Below, one piece after another: positions 50,533-60,669 of a DNA stretch of 64,000 nt (the stretch's first letter is position 1; each line of letters begins with the position of its first letter). The notes below the pieces were generated by a model. The model saw nothing but the letters and a program-made list of their open reading frames with translations. It did no database searches and was not told the DNA's origin. The translations under genes and the position numbers were made by a program. Source of the stretch: Tritrichomonas foetus (lineage: Eukaryota; Parabasalia; Tritrichomonadida; Tritrichomonadidae); contig MLAK01000838.1 of the NCBI GenBank assembly GCA_001839685.1, forward strand, positions 62,001 to 126,000, written 5' to 3'.

Positions 50533-52287
50533 ATGAAGAATACACAATCAACAACAAATAATCGAACTCTTCGCGTTCAGCAAATCGTACAATCACATCT
50601 AGCGCTAAACAGTATTGTCGAAATTAAACTTCCTCAAGGAATCGCAACTGCTACGTTAAATGATAATTTATTTACAGATTTTGTAGGCTTGGAAAGCTCT
50701 ACATCTCTCGAATATTTGTGTGTTGATCGAAATCCAATATTGTCTTTTCGTGGTTTTCCCTCTTTACCCAATTTAACCAACTTATCAATGATCGATACTC
50801 CAATTTCAAAACTTGCCAATTTTCGAGCCCTAGCTGTCCTTGTTGCTGGTACACAACTTAAAGTTTTAAATGGATCAGAAGTAACTTCCAACGACCGAGC
50901 AGCTGCCCTCGCATATGGACCGCCTGAATATATTGGACAATTCGTTGTTCGAGGCTGGCTGCCAAAAAGGCCTGTCTCAATTCCATCACGCGCGTCAAAG
51001 AAAAATCCAAATCTGCCAACAGATTGTCGAATTTTGAAACTTGTCGATGATCAAGAAAATGATCCAGTCACAGTTCGTGTGACTCGTCTTTTGCGTTCCC
51101 AGGGCTTAGGAATTCCACAAATTAGGGAATTTTTAAGAGATTTCTTTGGCCCCCATCAGCCGAAACATGCCGAGCCAAAACCAACCAAAGAAGAGTCCGC
51201 AATTGAAGCACAAATTAAAAAGCAACAACAAATTATAGACGTTCTTGCCGCACAGCTACAAGCACTTCGTTCAGGAAACAGAACATTTAACGATTATGAT
51301 GATATGATTCGAACAGCGGGCGCAAACTTACTTAAGAATGCTGAACTCTTACAGAAATCAGAGAATGAACCAGACAATAAAATGGCAACTACAAAATCAC
51401 AAACTAAGAAAAGCAATAAAGAAGAATATGAACTTCTTAGAAAAGCAGTTATTGACTTTCTTCAAGTCGATGAGGATGAAGATGATGAAAGTTTGATTAA
51501 ATTATTAGACTCAATTGATATCGAAAGTGAATCAGAGAAAGCACAATCAAAGAGATCATCCAGACAATCATCAAGAAAAGATGATCATGAAGAATATACA
51601 GAAGAAAATGTTTTACTTCCGAATGAAGAAGAAGACATTGATGAAGAACCAATTCCAACAGCAGAAAAACAAAAAATTGCAGAATTAGCTGAAGAAGATC
51701 AAATTCCAACTGATTCAGCAACATTAAAACCACTTCCGAATCAAATAACAGAAGAAGAGGAAGAAGATTTTGATAATACTGAAGCAAAGGAAGACCAAAA
51801 TAATGATGATGAAAATGACCAAATAGTATATACAAAAGAAGACAATGAAATTTCAAAAGAAGAAAAAGATGATTTAACAGATAATGCTGACAGACAAAAT
51901 AATGATATTGACAAGCCTGAAGAAAAAATTTTCGAAGAAGAAGATAGCCACGAAATAGCTGATGATGATAATTATATCAATGACCCTTCTGAACAGGCAC
52001 AGATTAAATCTGACCAGCCACATGATGAAGAGGAAGAAGATATCTTGAAAAAGATCAATAAAATATTTGAAGAAGAAGATGAAGAAGAATTTTTAGAAGA
52101 TGATGATTTACATATAGATAAACAACTTGATAGTCAACCACTATCAAATGAACAAACAGAACAGACAGAGCAAACAGATCAGACCTATCAAACTGATCAA
52201 ATAGAAGCGGATGAATCATTCATAACCGAACAGAATGAATATTCTGAGATTGTTAACAATCCCCCTTCACAAGCAACGGAGGAATAA
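50533..52287 (+). CDS. LRR protein with long acidic tail
   Basis: A 584-residue protein. Residues ~28-125 contain SDS22/U2A'-type leucine-rich repeats (TDFVGLESSTSLEYLCVDRN, FPSLPNLTNLSMIDTPISKL) ending in an LRR cap. ~130-215 is a globular region (EYIGQFVVRGWLPKRPVSIP). A short coiled coil follows (~228-250, QIKKQQQIIDVLAAQLQALR). From ~300 to the end the chain is very acidic Glu/Asp/Gln/Thr low complexity with local EQTEQTDQTYQTDQ repeats. This LRR plus coiled-coil layout occurs in flagellar and centrosomal proteins, but no specific orthologue is assigned. Confidence 0.8.
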   Translation: MKNTQSTTNNRTLRVQQIVQSHLALNSIVEIKLPQGIATATLNDNLFTDFVGLESSTSLEYLCVDRNPILSFRGFPSLPNLTNLSMIDTPISKLANFRALAVLVAGTQLKVLNGSEVTSNDRAAALAYGPPEYIGQFVVRGWLPKRPVSIPSRASKKNPNLPTDCRILKLVDDQENDPVTVRVTRLLRSQGLGIPQIREFLRDFFGPHQPKHAEPKPTKEESAIEAQIKKQQQIIDVLAAQLQALRSGNRTFNDYDDMIRTAGANLLKNAELLQKSENEPDNKMATTKSQTKKSNKEEYELLRKAVIDFLQVDEDEDDESLIKLLDSIDIESESEKAQSKRSSRQSSRKDDHEEYTEENVLLPNEEEDIDEEPIPTAEKQKIAELAEEDQIPTDSATLKPLPNQITEEEEEDFDNTEAKEDQNNDDENDQIVYTKEDNEISKEEKDDLTDNADRQNNDIDKPEEKIFEEEDSHEIADDDNYINDPSEQAQIKSDQPHDEEEEDILKKINKIFEEEDEEEFLEDDDLHIDKQLDSQPLSNEQTEQTEQTDQTYQTDQIEADESFITEQNEYSEIVNNPPSQATEE

Positions 52288-52427
52288 ATAAATCATTGAA
52301 AGTATTAAAAATATTCTTAAAAACATTCTCTCCATTCCTTTATATTTTCCTTCCTAGTTTTTCTATCTATTGGTCATTTTTCCAATAAATAAATATATTT
52401 TATGGTTTAACATATTCCAGGAGCGAA

Positions 52428-52612
52428 TTTTTTCATCAATGAAAACATACACTTTAAAATATTTATGTTTTTTCGTCAATGAAAACACACGCTTAAAAAC
52501 CTTTGTGTTTTTTCATCAATGAAAACACAGGGGTAAAAAACTTTATGTTTTATTCGTCAATGAAAACACACACTTAAAAATCTTTATGTTTTTTTCGTCA
52601 TTGAAAACACAA
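52428..52612. repeat. ~40-bp tandem repeat with internal hairpins
   Basis: Five copies with period 40-41. Each contains a self-complementary core such as TGTGTTTT TTCATCAATG AAAACACA (8-bp stem). It sits between two convergent genes (LRR ending 52287, ribophorin ending 52746), so both 3' UTRs could carry the hairpins. Confidence 0.9.
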
Positions 52613-52745
52613 ATTTTTCATTTATTTTAAAAAGAAGAAGAAGAAGAAAAGTAAATAGTAAAGATAAGAAATTCAAAATTTGCTGTGCGAGATATTTTTT
52701 TTTATTAAAAGAATTCTTTATTTACCTTCACTATTTCTACTTTCT

Positions 52746-53561
52746 TCACTGCTCTGGTTTATCTTCTGATTTCTTTGCTTCTGCTTTTCTTAAGTCTTCT
52801 TCGTGGCGTGCAACCATTTTGGCGCGTCCGATGAGTGCTCTGCGGAGGAGGACACCGAGAACAACAGAAATTGGAATGAGCGATTTAAGCATGTCCTCAA
52901 AATGAATGGATTTCCAGAAAACAACAAAATAGTAAAAGAATGCGCCGAGACATCCAACAAATGCAAGTGAGAAGATGGCATCGATGAAGTTACGTGGGAA
53001 GTAGCCACAGTTGATTCCGTTCACAAGCAAAAGGATGAGAAGGAGTGCAAATGGAGCGAACATTAATAATGTGAAAACGTATGTGATAATGGCTGGTGGA
53101 GTTGCTGGAGGTGGCTGGAAGTCCCATTCGACATCTGTGAAATTATCAACAACTTCGTTATTAGCAATAAAATTGACTGTTCCGACATTCCACAAAAATG
53201 GTTTTTCGAGTTGATCGTCAGCAACTAAAATGCTAAGGCTGTATTTTCCTGAGTGTTTGTAAAGTTTGGCGAGTCTAAGTGGAGTGAATTTTAATTGTAA
53301 CTTTCCGTTAGTGTATGAGAATGTTGACGCGATTGAATGCATGCCAAGTTCAAGTGTGCATGCGCTATGTTTTGGTGCTTTTTTGAGAGTTGTTTCGAGG
53401 CTGAGAGCAAGAGTTTGGTTTTCGGTAAGCTCAATATCTGTTGTTTGGCCTGGCTCGAGATCGTTTGAATTTATGACAAATTTTCCTTCTTGAGTGGAAA
53501 CCGTCAACGAACCAATCAGTTTGTTGGCTGAAAGCGCGGAAATGAAGAATAAAGCGAGCAT
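52746..53561 (-). CDS. Ribophorin II / Swp1 subunit of oligosaccharyltransferase
   Basis: A 271-residue type-I membrane protein: signal peptide ~1-12 (MLALFFISALSA), a luminal beta-rich domain ~15-150, and three transmembrane segments in the C-terminal third. VEWDFQPPPATPPAIITYVF followed by TLLMFAPFALLLILLLVN matches the RPN2/Swp1 pattern of FxPPxxRPP before the first TM helix. The basic/acidic tail is cytosolic. It lacks the large N-terminal region of animal ribophorin II, as in yeast Swp1 (286 residues). Role: N-glycosylation in the ER. Start ATG at 53561. Confidence 0.88.
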   Translation of the reverse strand: MLALFFISALSANKLIGSLTVSTQEGKFVINSNDLEPGQTTDIELTENQTLALSLETTLKKAPKHSACTLELGMHSIASTFSYTNGKLQLKFTPLRLAKLYKHSGKYSLSILVADDQLEKPFLWNVGTVNFIANNEVVDNFTDVEWDFQPPPATPPAIITYVFTLLMFAPFALLLILLLVNGINCGYFPRNFIDAIFSLAFVGCLGAFFYYFVVFWKSIHFEDMLKSLIPISVVLGVLLRRALIGRAKMVARHEEDLRKAEAKKSEDKPEQ

Positions 53562-53806
53562 TTTTGTTTGGTTGAGCCACTTTTTTGAGACGATAAGAAA
53601 ACTTTTTCATAGAGATATGAAAAAATTGACCTTATGAAAAATGTTTGAATGCAAGGACGATGACTTATTGAGAAAAAAGAAATCATATAACATCAAAGAA
53701 GACACATTTAACACAGAAAGCATTCATGAAATACATGTATTAAAGGAAATTATAAAAATTATCAGTAAAAAGCTATTTTATATATAAAATGTAATAATTC
53801 AAACAA

Positions 53807-55365
53807 TTATTTTGCTGCTGCAAAGAGATAAAAGTCGCTATACCCGAAAAAGCTGGCAATTTCCCTAAAAAGTGCTGCTGTTGATGGATCCAATGATGGT
53901 GAAGATGTTGGATCATGCTCTCCTGTAATAATATGAAAAGCTATGGTACAAACTCGATATAAAAGGTTTTTCAGTTTGATTGCTTGCTTTCGATTCGAAG
54001 CTTGTTCGTCTGTTAGATAAAGTTTAAATTCATCAAAAAATTGTGGGAGATTTGGTAAGAGATAAGTTTGAATAACCTCATGTCCAAGGGCTTCAAGCCC
54101 TAAAACTGCACCATATTTGGTAGATAGTGGATGTCCATCAGTAAATAAATAAGTTGCTAAAGATTCAGCGATTTTGAGATGGTAATCTTTGTAATTTTCT
54201 TGGAATCGGTGAATGATACTTTTTAAAAATGAAGTACCCATTTCATAGATTCGTTGTTCGTAGTTTTTTGGTGGTGGAGTAAGAAGTAAGGTAAGCGCTA
54301 TTGAGGTGAAGTGAGATAGATATGGCTCCAGATTTAAGAGTTTATTTGAGAGGAGAGTCATGGCAAGTTGTGGCAAAGAAACAATTTTTGTTGGAGATTG
54401 TGATTGTGATATTTCTTTGATAATATAACGCAGATAAAGAGGAACAAGTGGCTGGATAGCTGGTGAAGTTTTAATATTCATAACAATACTTTCTCTCATT
54501 CGTTGTGTTCTTTCATCTCTTTTTTCTTCTTCAAATGCCTGAATGGATTCAGCTAAAAATTCATACAAATGTTGAGAAATGTTATTATGTGAATTAATGA
54601 AAGAAATTGGTTGATCACTTAATAATGTTTGTTCTGGTGCAACAAGTGATGGATCTGATGGTGAAAAATCTGTTTGTTGATCACTATGTATTAGAAATGT
54701 TCATATTTAAAAAATATTGTGCATCACAAATATTTAATATATAATTTACCTTTGTTGAATATTAATAAAAAATACATTCAATCGTAGGAAATTAATCCCA
54801 CTATCATAAATGTAAAACTATTAATATCCGATAAACTTTATATCATAATTCAAAAATTATATCATTATTCCAATAATTTCCAAATGATATAAAATTTATA
54901 ATTAAACTATATATTAAATAAATGTAATACACAATATAAAACATACGTTTGATTTTCTGGGACTTTTGGTTGAATTCCACGATATGCAAGCCAATGGAAC
55001 TCAAACGAGACTTGTTTCGGATATTCAGGAACTTCCGCTTTTGCAAGTTCTCTTAAGTTTAATTGTGGCTCGTCAACTGCAAAAATTTCGTTTCCACGAC
55101 TTTTCCCGACTGATACATAATCGTAAACATTATAGGATGAATGATAGCCAATAAGTGGCTTCATCTGGCGAGATACGAGTGCTTCGTTAATATCCGATAT
55201 TGTAAGAGTTTGTCCAAAGCGATGGCGTCGAATTCGATTTGCTATTTCGACAATGGTTGTAACTTGCTTCATTGATTCTTTCGAAAGTTCAGCTGCTTCG
55301 CTTGTTCCTATTTTGTAGAAGCCATTTGCTTGGACAATCTGATTGACAGCTGCTACATTCGCCAT
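53807..55365 (-). CDS. TAF6: TAF6, TFIID/SAGA-type subunit, two exons
   Basis: Exon 1 is 55365-54947 and exon 2 is 54683-53807; joined they give 431 residues with a codon split across the intron (AC/T). Residues ~1-75 are the histone fold (AAELSKESMKQVTTIVEIAN, RHRFGQTLTISDINEALVSR), then the TAF6 motif MKPLIGYHSSYNVYDYVSVG. The FHWLAYRGIQPKVPENQT segment at the exon junction matches the family's FHWLAIEGVQPxIPEN. The C-terminal HEAT domain (~190-425) starts YEFLAESIQAFEEEKRDERT and IQPLVPLYLRYIIKEIS. TAF6 pairs with TAF9 in TFIID. This is the only gene of the window with a canonical trichomonad intron. Confidence 0.93.
54684..54946 (-). other. Canonical spliceosomal intron of TAF6 (263 nt)
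   Basis: On the minus strand it starts GTATGTTTTATATTG and ends TTTCTAATACATAG. Donor GTATGT and a branch point directly joined to the acceptor (CTAATACATAG) match the known parabasalid intron type (GTATGT...ACTAACACACAG). Removal restores the TAF6 frame exactly in phase 2. Confidence 0.92.
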
Positions 55366-55599
55366 AGGATTTTTCCGAGAACTTTGGCCAATTATTAATT
55401 GAATTCATTTCTGATATAATTGGCCTTAATCAATCAAAAATTTGAATTTAAGGCCAATTACAAATTAGCTCGTCATATTTGAATCAAAATCGAAAATGCC
55501 AAAGCAAATTTTTTTAAAAATATGATTTACAAAATTTATTCGTTGGCACTTTTTTATCTCAACGAGTTTTTCAATGCCAGATTTTATAGACAGCTTTTA

Positions 55600-55965
55600 A
55601 TGAGTGATTCACCTTCAGGTGGAGATTCGACACAACGAAATGCACAAATTGCTCCTCAATATGAAACAGAAGATCAAAAGGCAGCCCGATTTGAAGAAGA
55701 GCGTCAGCAAAAATTGGCACAATTTAAAAAGGAAAATATGGAAAAAGAAAAGAAAATGAAGAAAATGAGGGAAAAACTTAAACAAAAACAAATCGAAAAG
55801 ACGAAAAGGAAACTCGCAAATAATCCATTGACAGTCGATCAGGTTTCTGTTTATGAACAAAATCTTCGAAGAGTTACAGGTAAGTCTGTCGCACCTGTGA
55901 CCAAGTCGGCAGGATCTGCAGGATCTACAGGAAGTGTTTCAAGGACGGGTAAAGGAAAAATTTAA
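55600..55965 (+). CDS. Small charged protein
   Basis: 121 residues from the ATG at 55600. An in-frame ATG at 55522 would add 26 mostly aromatic and hydrophobic residues; I prefer 55600 because the MSDSPSGGD start is typical of a soluble protein. The middle is a strongly charged helix (EEERQQKLAQFKKENMEKEK, KKMKKMREKLKQKQIEKTKR). A short block DQVSVYEQNLRRVTGK follows and then a Ser/Gly-rich tail. No family recognised. It is divergent from the TAF6 gene with only about 230 bases between the starts. Confidence 0.6.
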   Translation: MSDSPSGGDSTQRNAQIAPQYETEDQKAARFEEERQQKLAQFKKENMEKEKKMKKMREKLKQKQIEKTKRKLANNPLTVDQVSVYEQNLRRVTGKSVAPVTKSAGSAGSTGSVSRTGKGKI

Positions 55966-57000
55966 CATGAAAAATTACTCGAATTATATTTTTTAATATT
56001 ATTTTAAATAAACTATGAATCAGTTTCTATGCAACTACATTAATTTGTGAGTGATGTTTTTCTAATGGATAAGAATATCCTTCATAATTTCCACTTAATA
56101 AAAAAAAGATTGACTTTTTCTTTTGAATAAATGTGGAAAATCTCATTTTGATTTAGCTATACGAAAAAAGATACAAAATTTAGTGTTATTTAAGAAAGTT
56201 TCATGAAAAAACTCGATTCTTTTTCTCGATGAAAATTTCACCTTATGTTGTTTTGAAACAGTCAAAAGAAATGACCTTAGAGGACACTCTCTTACAGATA
56301 AAAATTTAAATAAGTGGGTGAATTAAATTCATGATATATGTGCAAAGATACAGGAAGAAAGAAAATTTAAAAATATTAGTAAGAAATTGCTTGCGCAAGA
56401 AAAATCTTAGTCAGTTTGGATACTCATTAACGTTGGCATTTTATATTTGAACGAAAAAAATCAATTTCTTTGTTTTTTTGAATGAATTTATATTTGATTT
56501 TCATTGATGACAGATCCCACAGCTAATTTGTTTCAATAGTTTCATAAATATAACAAATAATGCTATATATGAAATTTATAAAAATAATTGGATTTTGTAT
56601 CAATACTATCACTGTATAAAATAATTACGTTAATTTCTGAGAAAAACGGTTTAAACTCATTTTAATAATAGATTTATCTCGATTAATAAAGAATTTAATA
56701 CTAAACAAACAATATTTTTCCTTTTTCTAATATTAATATTCAATATATTTACATTTTAATTATAGCTATTCCAATAGGTGAAATAATATCGCTGGTCAAG
56801 TCATCATATTTTCAAATAGATTTTATTTTCTCATGCTTTTGTAATTCCAAACGGGTTATCAAATCATGTGAAGGGCTTTCACTACTGTGAAATTGCGCAC
56901 GTGGATTATTTTTTTCAGAAGTTTACAAGATTTAATATAAAATGAAAAATTGCGGGGTTTTGTGAATTAAACGGCTTCAATTTAGCTAAAATCATTTCCA
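55966..57000. other. Spacer, no gene seen
   Basis: About 1 kb AT-rich. TCATTTCCA directly before the ATG at 57001 resembles a trichomonad initiator. Confidence 0.45.
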
Positions 57001-59037
57001 ATGAGCAGTGACGACAGTGAAAGTAGAAACTCATCCATGCAAGAAGAACGCAATAAACAATCAATTGATAGTGAAAGCGAATCGAGCACGCAGAGTGAAA
57101 AACAGCCGATCTCTAAAATTAATTTCGAGAGGCAAGTTAGTGAGTCAGAATACCGAAAGCCAACAATGATCGTCGAAACTTCATCATCGAAAATTGACAC
57201 ATACCAATCTGGCAGTAGCAGCAGCAGTAGTGATGAATCAGATAATCGAAAAGAAAACGACTCTAATTCCGACCACAAAAAAGCACAGCAGAAAGAAGAA
57301 GAAGTCAATGAAGGAGAAATTCAAAAAGATGAATCTTCTTCTTCTTCTTCAAAAGACACAAAACAAAAACAAAAACAAAAAGGCAAATCTGATTCAGAAA
57401 CTGAAAAAGACGAAAAATGTAAAAATGAAGAATCTTATGAATATGAAACAGAAATTTCCGAAACAGACGATATTTATCACAAAATGAGAGCCAATCTTGA
57501 GCAGCGAAGCTTGGACGTTTTGAGGCTCCAAACTGAATCAAATACAGATTTTATTAACAATCTAAAATCGGCTCAACAAATGCTTGTTGTTGAAGATGGT
57601 TCTGCATTTTTCCAAGAGATTCTTCTTCAATTCCAAAACATAAATCTTAATTTGGATGTCGGAAGAGAAATTTTGAGGACAATTCGTCAATTAATTATTA
57701 ATCCTCAATATTTCAAAGTTTTTTGTGAATATGGATTCATTTACTCTCTTCCTTATAAACTGCCTGCTTTCAAAGATGAAGTTCTCGCACTCATTTCTGA
57801 TATCATCGATAACGATTTCGCCCAGCTTTGCGACCATTTTGGTGATCCCGATTATTTCCTAAGTTGTATTGCATTGGATCCATATAAAGGTCTCTCAATT
57901 ATCAACAAATATGCACAAAGATGTATCTATTTGATTGAAACATCAGGAAGTGGCCCATTTGATCCATGGTCTGTGCTTGATTTATTGTACAATTGTGCAC
58001 CGATCTTTCTAAGAACTGAATATTACCAATATTATGTTTCACTTGTGATTAATGTTTTACATTCATATGATACATATCGCTTCTATCGAATTCAGAATTA
58101 TTGGAATTTATTTATTGGCTGTCTCACGAGAGTTGATGTGACAATACTTCCCTGTATTTATACTACACTATGTTATTTGAAAGATGAATACATTCGAGAT
58201 GAAATGGAAATTCCAGAATTACCATTCCATCAAATGATTGATCATATTGATGATCGTCTTGTTCGTAGTGCAATTATCACTCTCCTTGCTTCCTATGCAC
58301 AAATTGATCCACTTTTGATACATGACGAAAAAATAATTGAGAAATTAATCATTTATTCTCGAAGAAACCTCAAAGCATCTTTAGTACTTATGAAAATGGC
58401 TGAAGATGTAAATCTTGCTGAAAAAATCTTCGGAAATGGTGATTGGCTAATTAAAGGAATGCCTGAAGCTGTTGACACTTTAAGGCTATTCTTATTAATT
58501 TTCGAGCATCAGTCTCTTCGTGAAAAAATTGTGGAAAACCATAATTTTGTTCCATTTTTGAATATCATGATTAAAATTCTTGGAAGTGCTGGATCAGTAG
58601 CTTTAATTTGTACAGTTATTGAGAAGGTTGAATTAACGGCCAAACTTATTAAGAAAATGATAAAATATCGCTTTATTCATACATTTTTGAAATTGACTAC
58701 AAGACAAGCCGATGAAGAAAAAGTGATGAAGCACTCTGCAATTATTATGATGTATTCACTGGCTACGCATGGCTTACATTCTGAATTCTTGAAGTATCTT
58801 CAATGGATTAATCAAGTGAAAGATGATGAAGATTTATGTGAAGAAGCTTCATATTTAGTGGTTGAGCTTGCCAAAGATAAAAAATTGGCCAAGAAGATGG
58901 TCAAATTAGGATTTACCAAGTTTTATAAAGCTCAATTGAAATCTGATTCAGAAAGGCTTCAAACAAATTCGTCCATCTTTCTGAAAAAATTAAGAGGTCA
59001 TGGGTTGCTAAAAGATGAAGAAGAAGTAGAATTATAA
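57001..59037 (+). CDS. ARM/HEAT-like protein with acidic Ser-rich N-terminus
   Basis: A 678-residue protein. Residues ~1-160 are Ser/Asp/Glu/Lys-rich with poly-Ser blocks and CK2-type acidic sites, certainly disordered. Residues ~165-665 are helical and look like an armadillo/HEAT solenoid, with repeating amphipathic pairs such as VCxxG-free units QVSESEYR excluded; visible units are LDVGREILRTIRQLIINPQY, YFKVFCEYGFIYSLPYKLPA and ILGSAGSVALICTVIEKVEL. The protein likely serves as a binding scaffold. I recognise no orthologue; a phosphatase regulatory subunit was considered but lacks distinctive motifs. Confidence 0.75.
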   Translation: MSSDDSESRNSSMQEERNKQSIDSESESSTQSEKQPISKINFERQVSESEYRKPTMIVETSSSKIDTYQSGSSSSSSDESDNRKENDSNSDHKKAQQKEEEVNEGEIQKDESSSSSSKDTKQKQKQKGKSDSETEKDEKCKNEESYEYETEISETDDIYHKMRANLEQRSLDVLRLQTESNTDFINNLKSAQQMLVVEDGSAFFQEILLQFQNINLNLDVGREILRTIRQLIINPQYFKVFCEYGFIYSLPYKLPAFKDEVLALISDIIDNDFAQLCDHFGDPDYFLSCIALDPYKGLSIINKYAQRCIYLIETSGSGPFDPWSVLDLLYNCAPIFLRTEYYQYYVSLVINVLHSYDTYRFYRIQNYWNLFIGCLTRVDVTILPCIYTTLCYLKDEYIRDEMEIPELPFHQMIDHIDDRLVRSAIITLLASYAQIDPLLIHDEKIIEKLIIYSRRNLKASLVLMKMAEDVNLAEKIFGNGDWLIKGMPEAVDTLRLFLLIFEHQSLREKIVENHNFVPFLNIMIKILGSAGSVALICTVIEKVELTAKLIKKMIKYRFIHTFLKLTTRQADEEKVMKHSAIIMMYSLATHGLHSEFLKYLQWINQVKDDEDLCEEASYLVVELAKDKKLAKKMVKLGFTKFYKAQLKSDSERLQTNSSIFLKKLRGHGLLKDEEEVEL

Positions 59038-60669
59038 AATTAGTTATGTAAATTGTTAATTTGAGTAATTTCTTTGAGATTTTTTATTTTTTTATGTGTG
59101 TGTGTGTGTTGTTTTGATGGTATAGGCTTACTAAAAGTTAATTATGAAATTGATGCTTGATAAACAATTTTAGTGTACAATGAAATTATCACTTTGAGAA
59201 TTTGCTCTTTTTTCACTAAGATAAAGAATTGTACTTATCTACTGTAGTGGGAAAATAATGTAATGATATCATTATATATTGATTTCAAAAATTTACGTAA
59301 ATAATAAAATGCTAACAAGATGGTATACATATCTGACAGAAACACAATTATTTTTACTTAGTATTATTTGATTTATCTTTGATTCCTATAATTGGTTCTT
59401 GTGCTCAAAGTAATCGAATATCTTGATTTCAACCAAATATCAGAAAAAAATCACTTTTTTCAAAAAATTTCAAAGGATTTTGGATTGATGTTTTATAGGA
59501 GCCTTAAAAGTGTACACAATAGGTCAAGTTTGATCAAAGAACAATGATTTCCAAGTGATGATTTCAAATTAAAATTATTTGTGTAATTAATAACTAAAAA
59601 CGATTTATCCGATTTAATTGCAAGTTTGAATCCATCAAGCCAAGATAAATCCAAAATAAATAATTTTCATTCAATTCTGAGGAGATATTCAAATTTGTTA
59701 GTATTATTTTCGTAAATTCTAGATGCATAATTCTAATATCTTGCCAAAAATATTATATTTTCTATATGTTCTTCAACAAAACACAATATGAAAGAGTATA
59801 CTAAATAATAAATAGTTTACTAAAAAAATTCATTCTGGTGAAAATCCATAGATATTTTATTTCATTCGAAATTTTAACAATCGACGAAATATGATAGCAA
59901 ACGATTCCAGTTCCCTATATCGTGATCTGCATCTCGTAAATATTCAGGAATTGACATGTGCGGAATCTGTAGGAGAGGCAAAGTCAGTGTTTTCCATTTC
60001 TCTGCAATTATCAATTGAATAGTTTATGTCGAATCGGAAATCAATCTGCCCACAATTTTGTGATAAATTCATCTCAAAAAAGAAACTTTTTCTCTATTCT
60101 TGTTGTTTACTCACTTCGTATTGATATTAAAGAAGAAAAATCCACGGTTTTCTCATCACTATTTATCACTGTCTCGAAATAAATATTTTATATCGAATTC
60201 CCTTTTTATCTATAACAGCAATTAATCAATTGGGCAAAGTTAATCCTTACCTATATCTTTTAAAATCAAGATTATCTCATTTTAACACATTTTGTCCGTT
60301 AAGTTAACATAAAATTTTTGTTTGGTTAACTTTCTTCAGTTTTGTAAAAATGCACATGTCACATAACTTTTTCTATGATTTAGAATCACTCAGTGAATTA
60401 TTTGAAAGAATAAATAAAATAATGGGTTTATCAATATACAATTATTTCAAATATTAGTGCATCACACTTATTTGAAAAAGTACGTATATTCTCAAAAAGT
60501 AAGAATGAAAAAAGTTCTACGTATGAAAGAAAAAGTTTACCATAACGAAAAAATTCAATGACGAAATTTTTCATGCTTTGAAAAATATTTGTTTATGAGG
60601 AACTTTTCAAAAGTTCAAAGTCAATTTCAAATTCTTCAGAAAACAAAAAAAATAAAACTCGATTGAAAA
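59038..60669. other. Spacer with decayed coding-like fragments
   Basis: Mostly AT-rich, with a short TG repeat near 59095-59109. Between about 59885 and 60190 the minus strand has denser, coding-like sequence in shifting frames; see the next entry. No RNA gene recognised. Confidence 0.4.
59885..60190 (-). pseudogene. Possible remnant of a coding gene
   Basis: On the minus strand three open pieces lie in different frames: DEKTVDFSSLISIRSE (near 60150), then MNLSQNCGQIDFRFDINYSI (near 60080), then AEKWKTLTLPLLQIPHMSIP and EYLRDADHDIGNWNRLLSYF (near 60000-59885). Composition and residue mix look protein-coding but stops and frame changes separate them. No family recognised. Small introns could also explain the frame changes. 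Confidence 0.3.
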
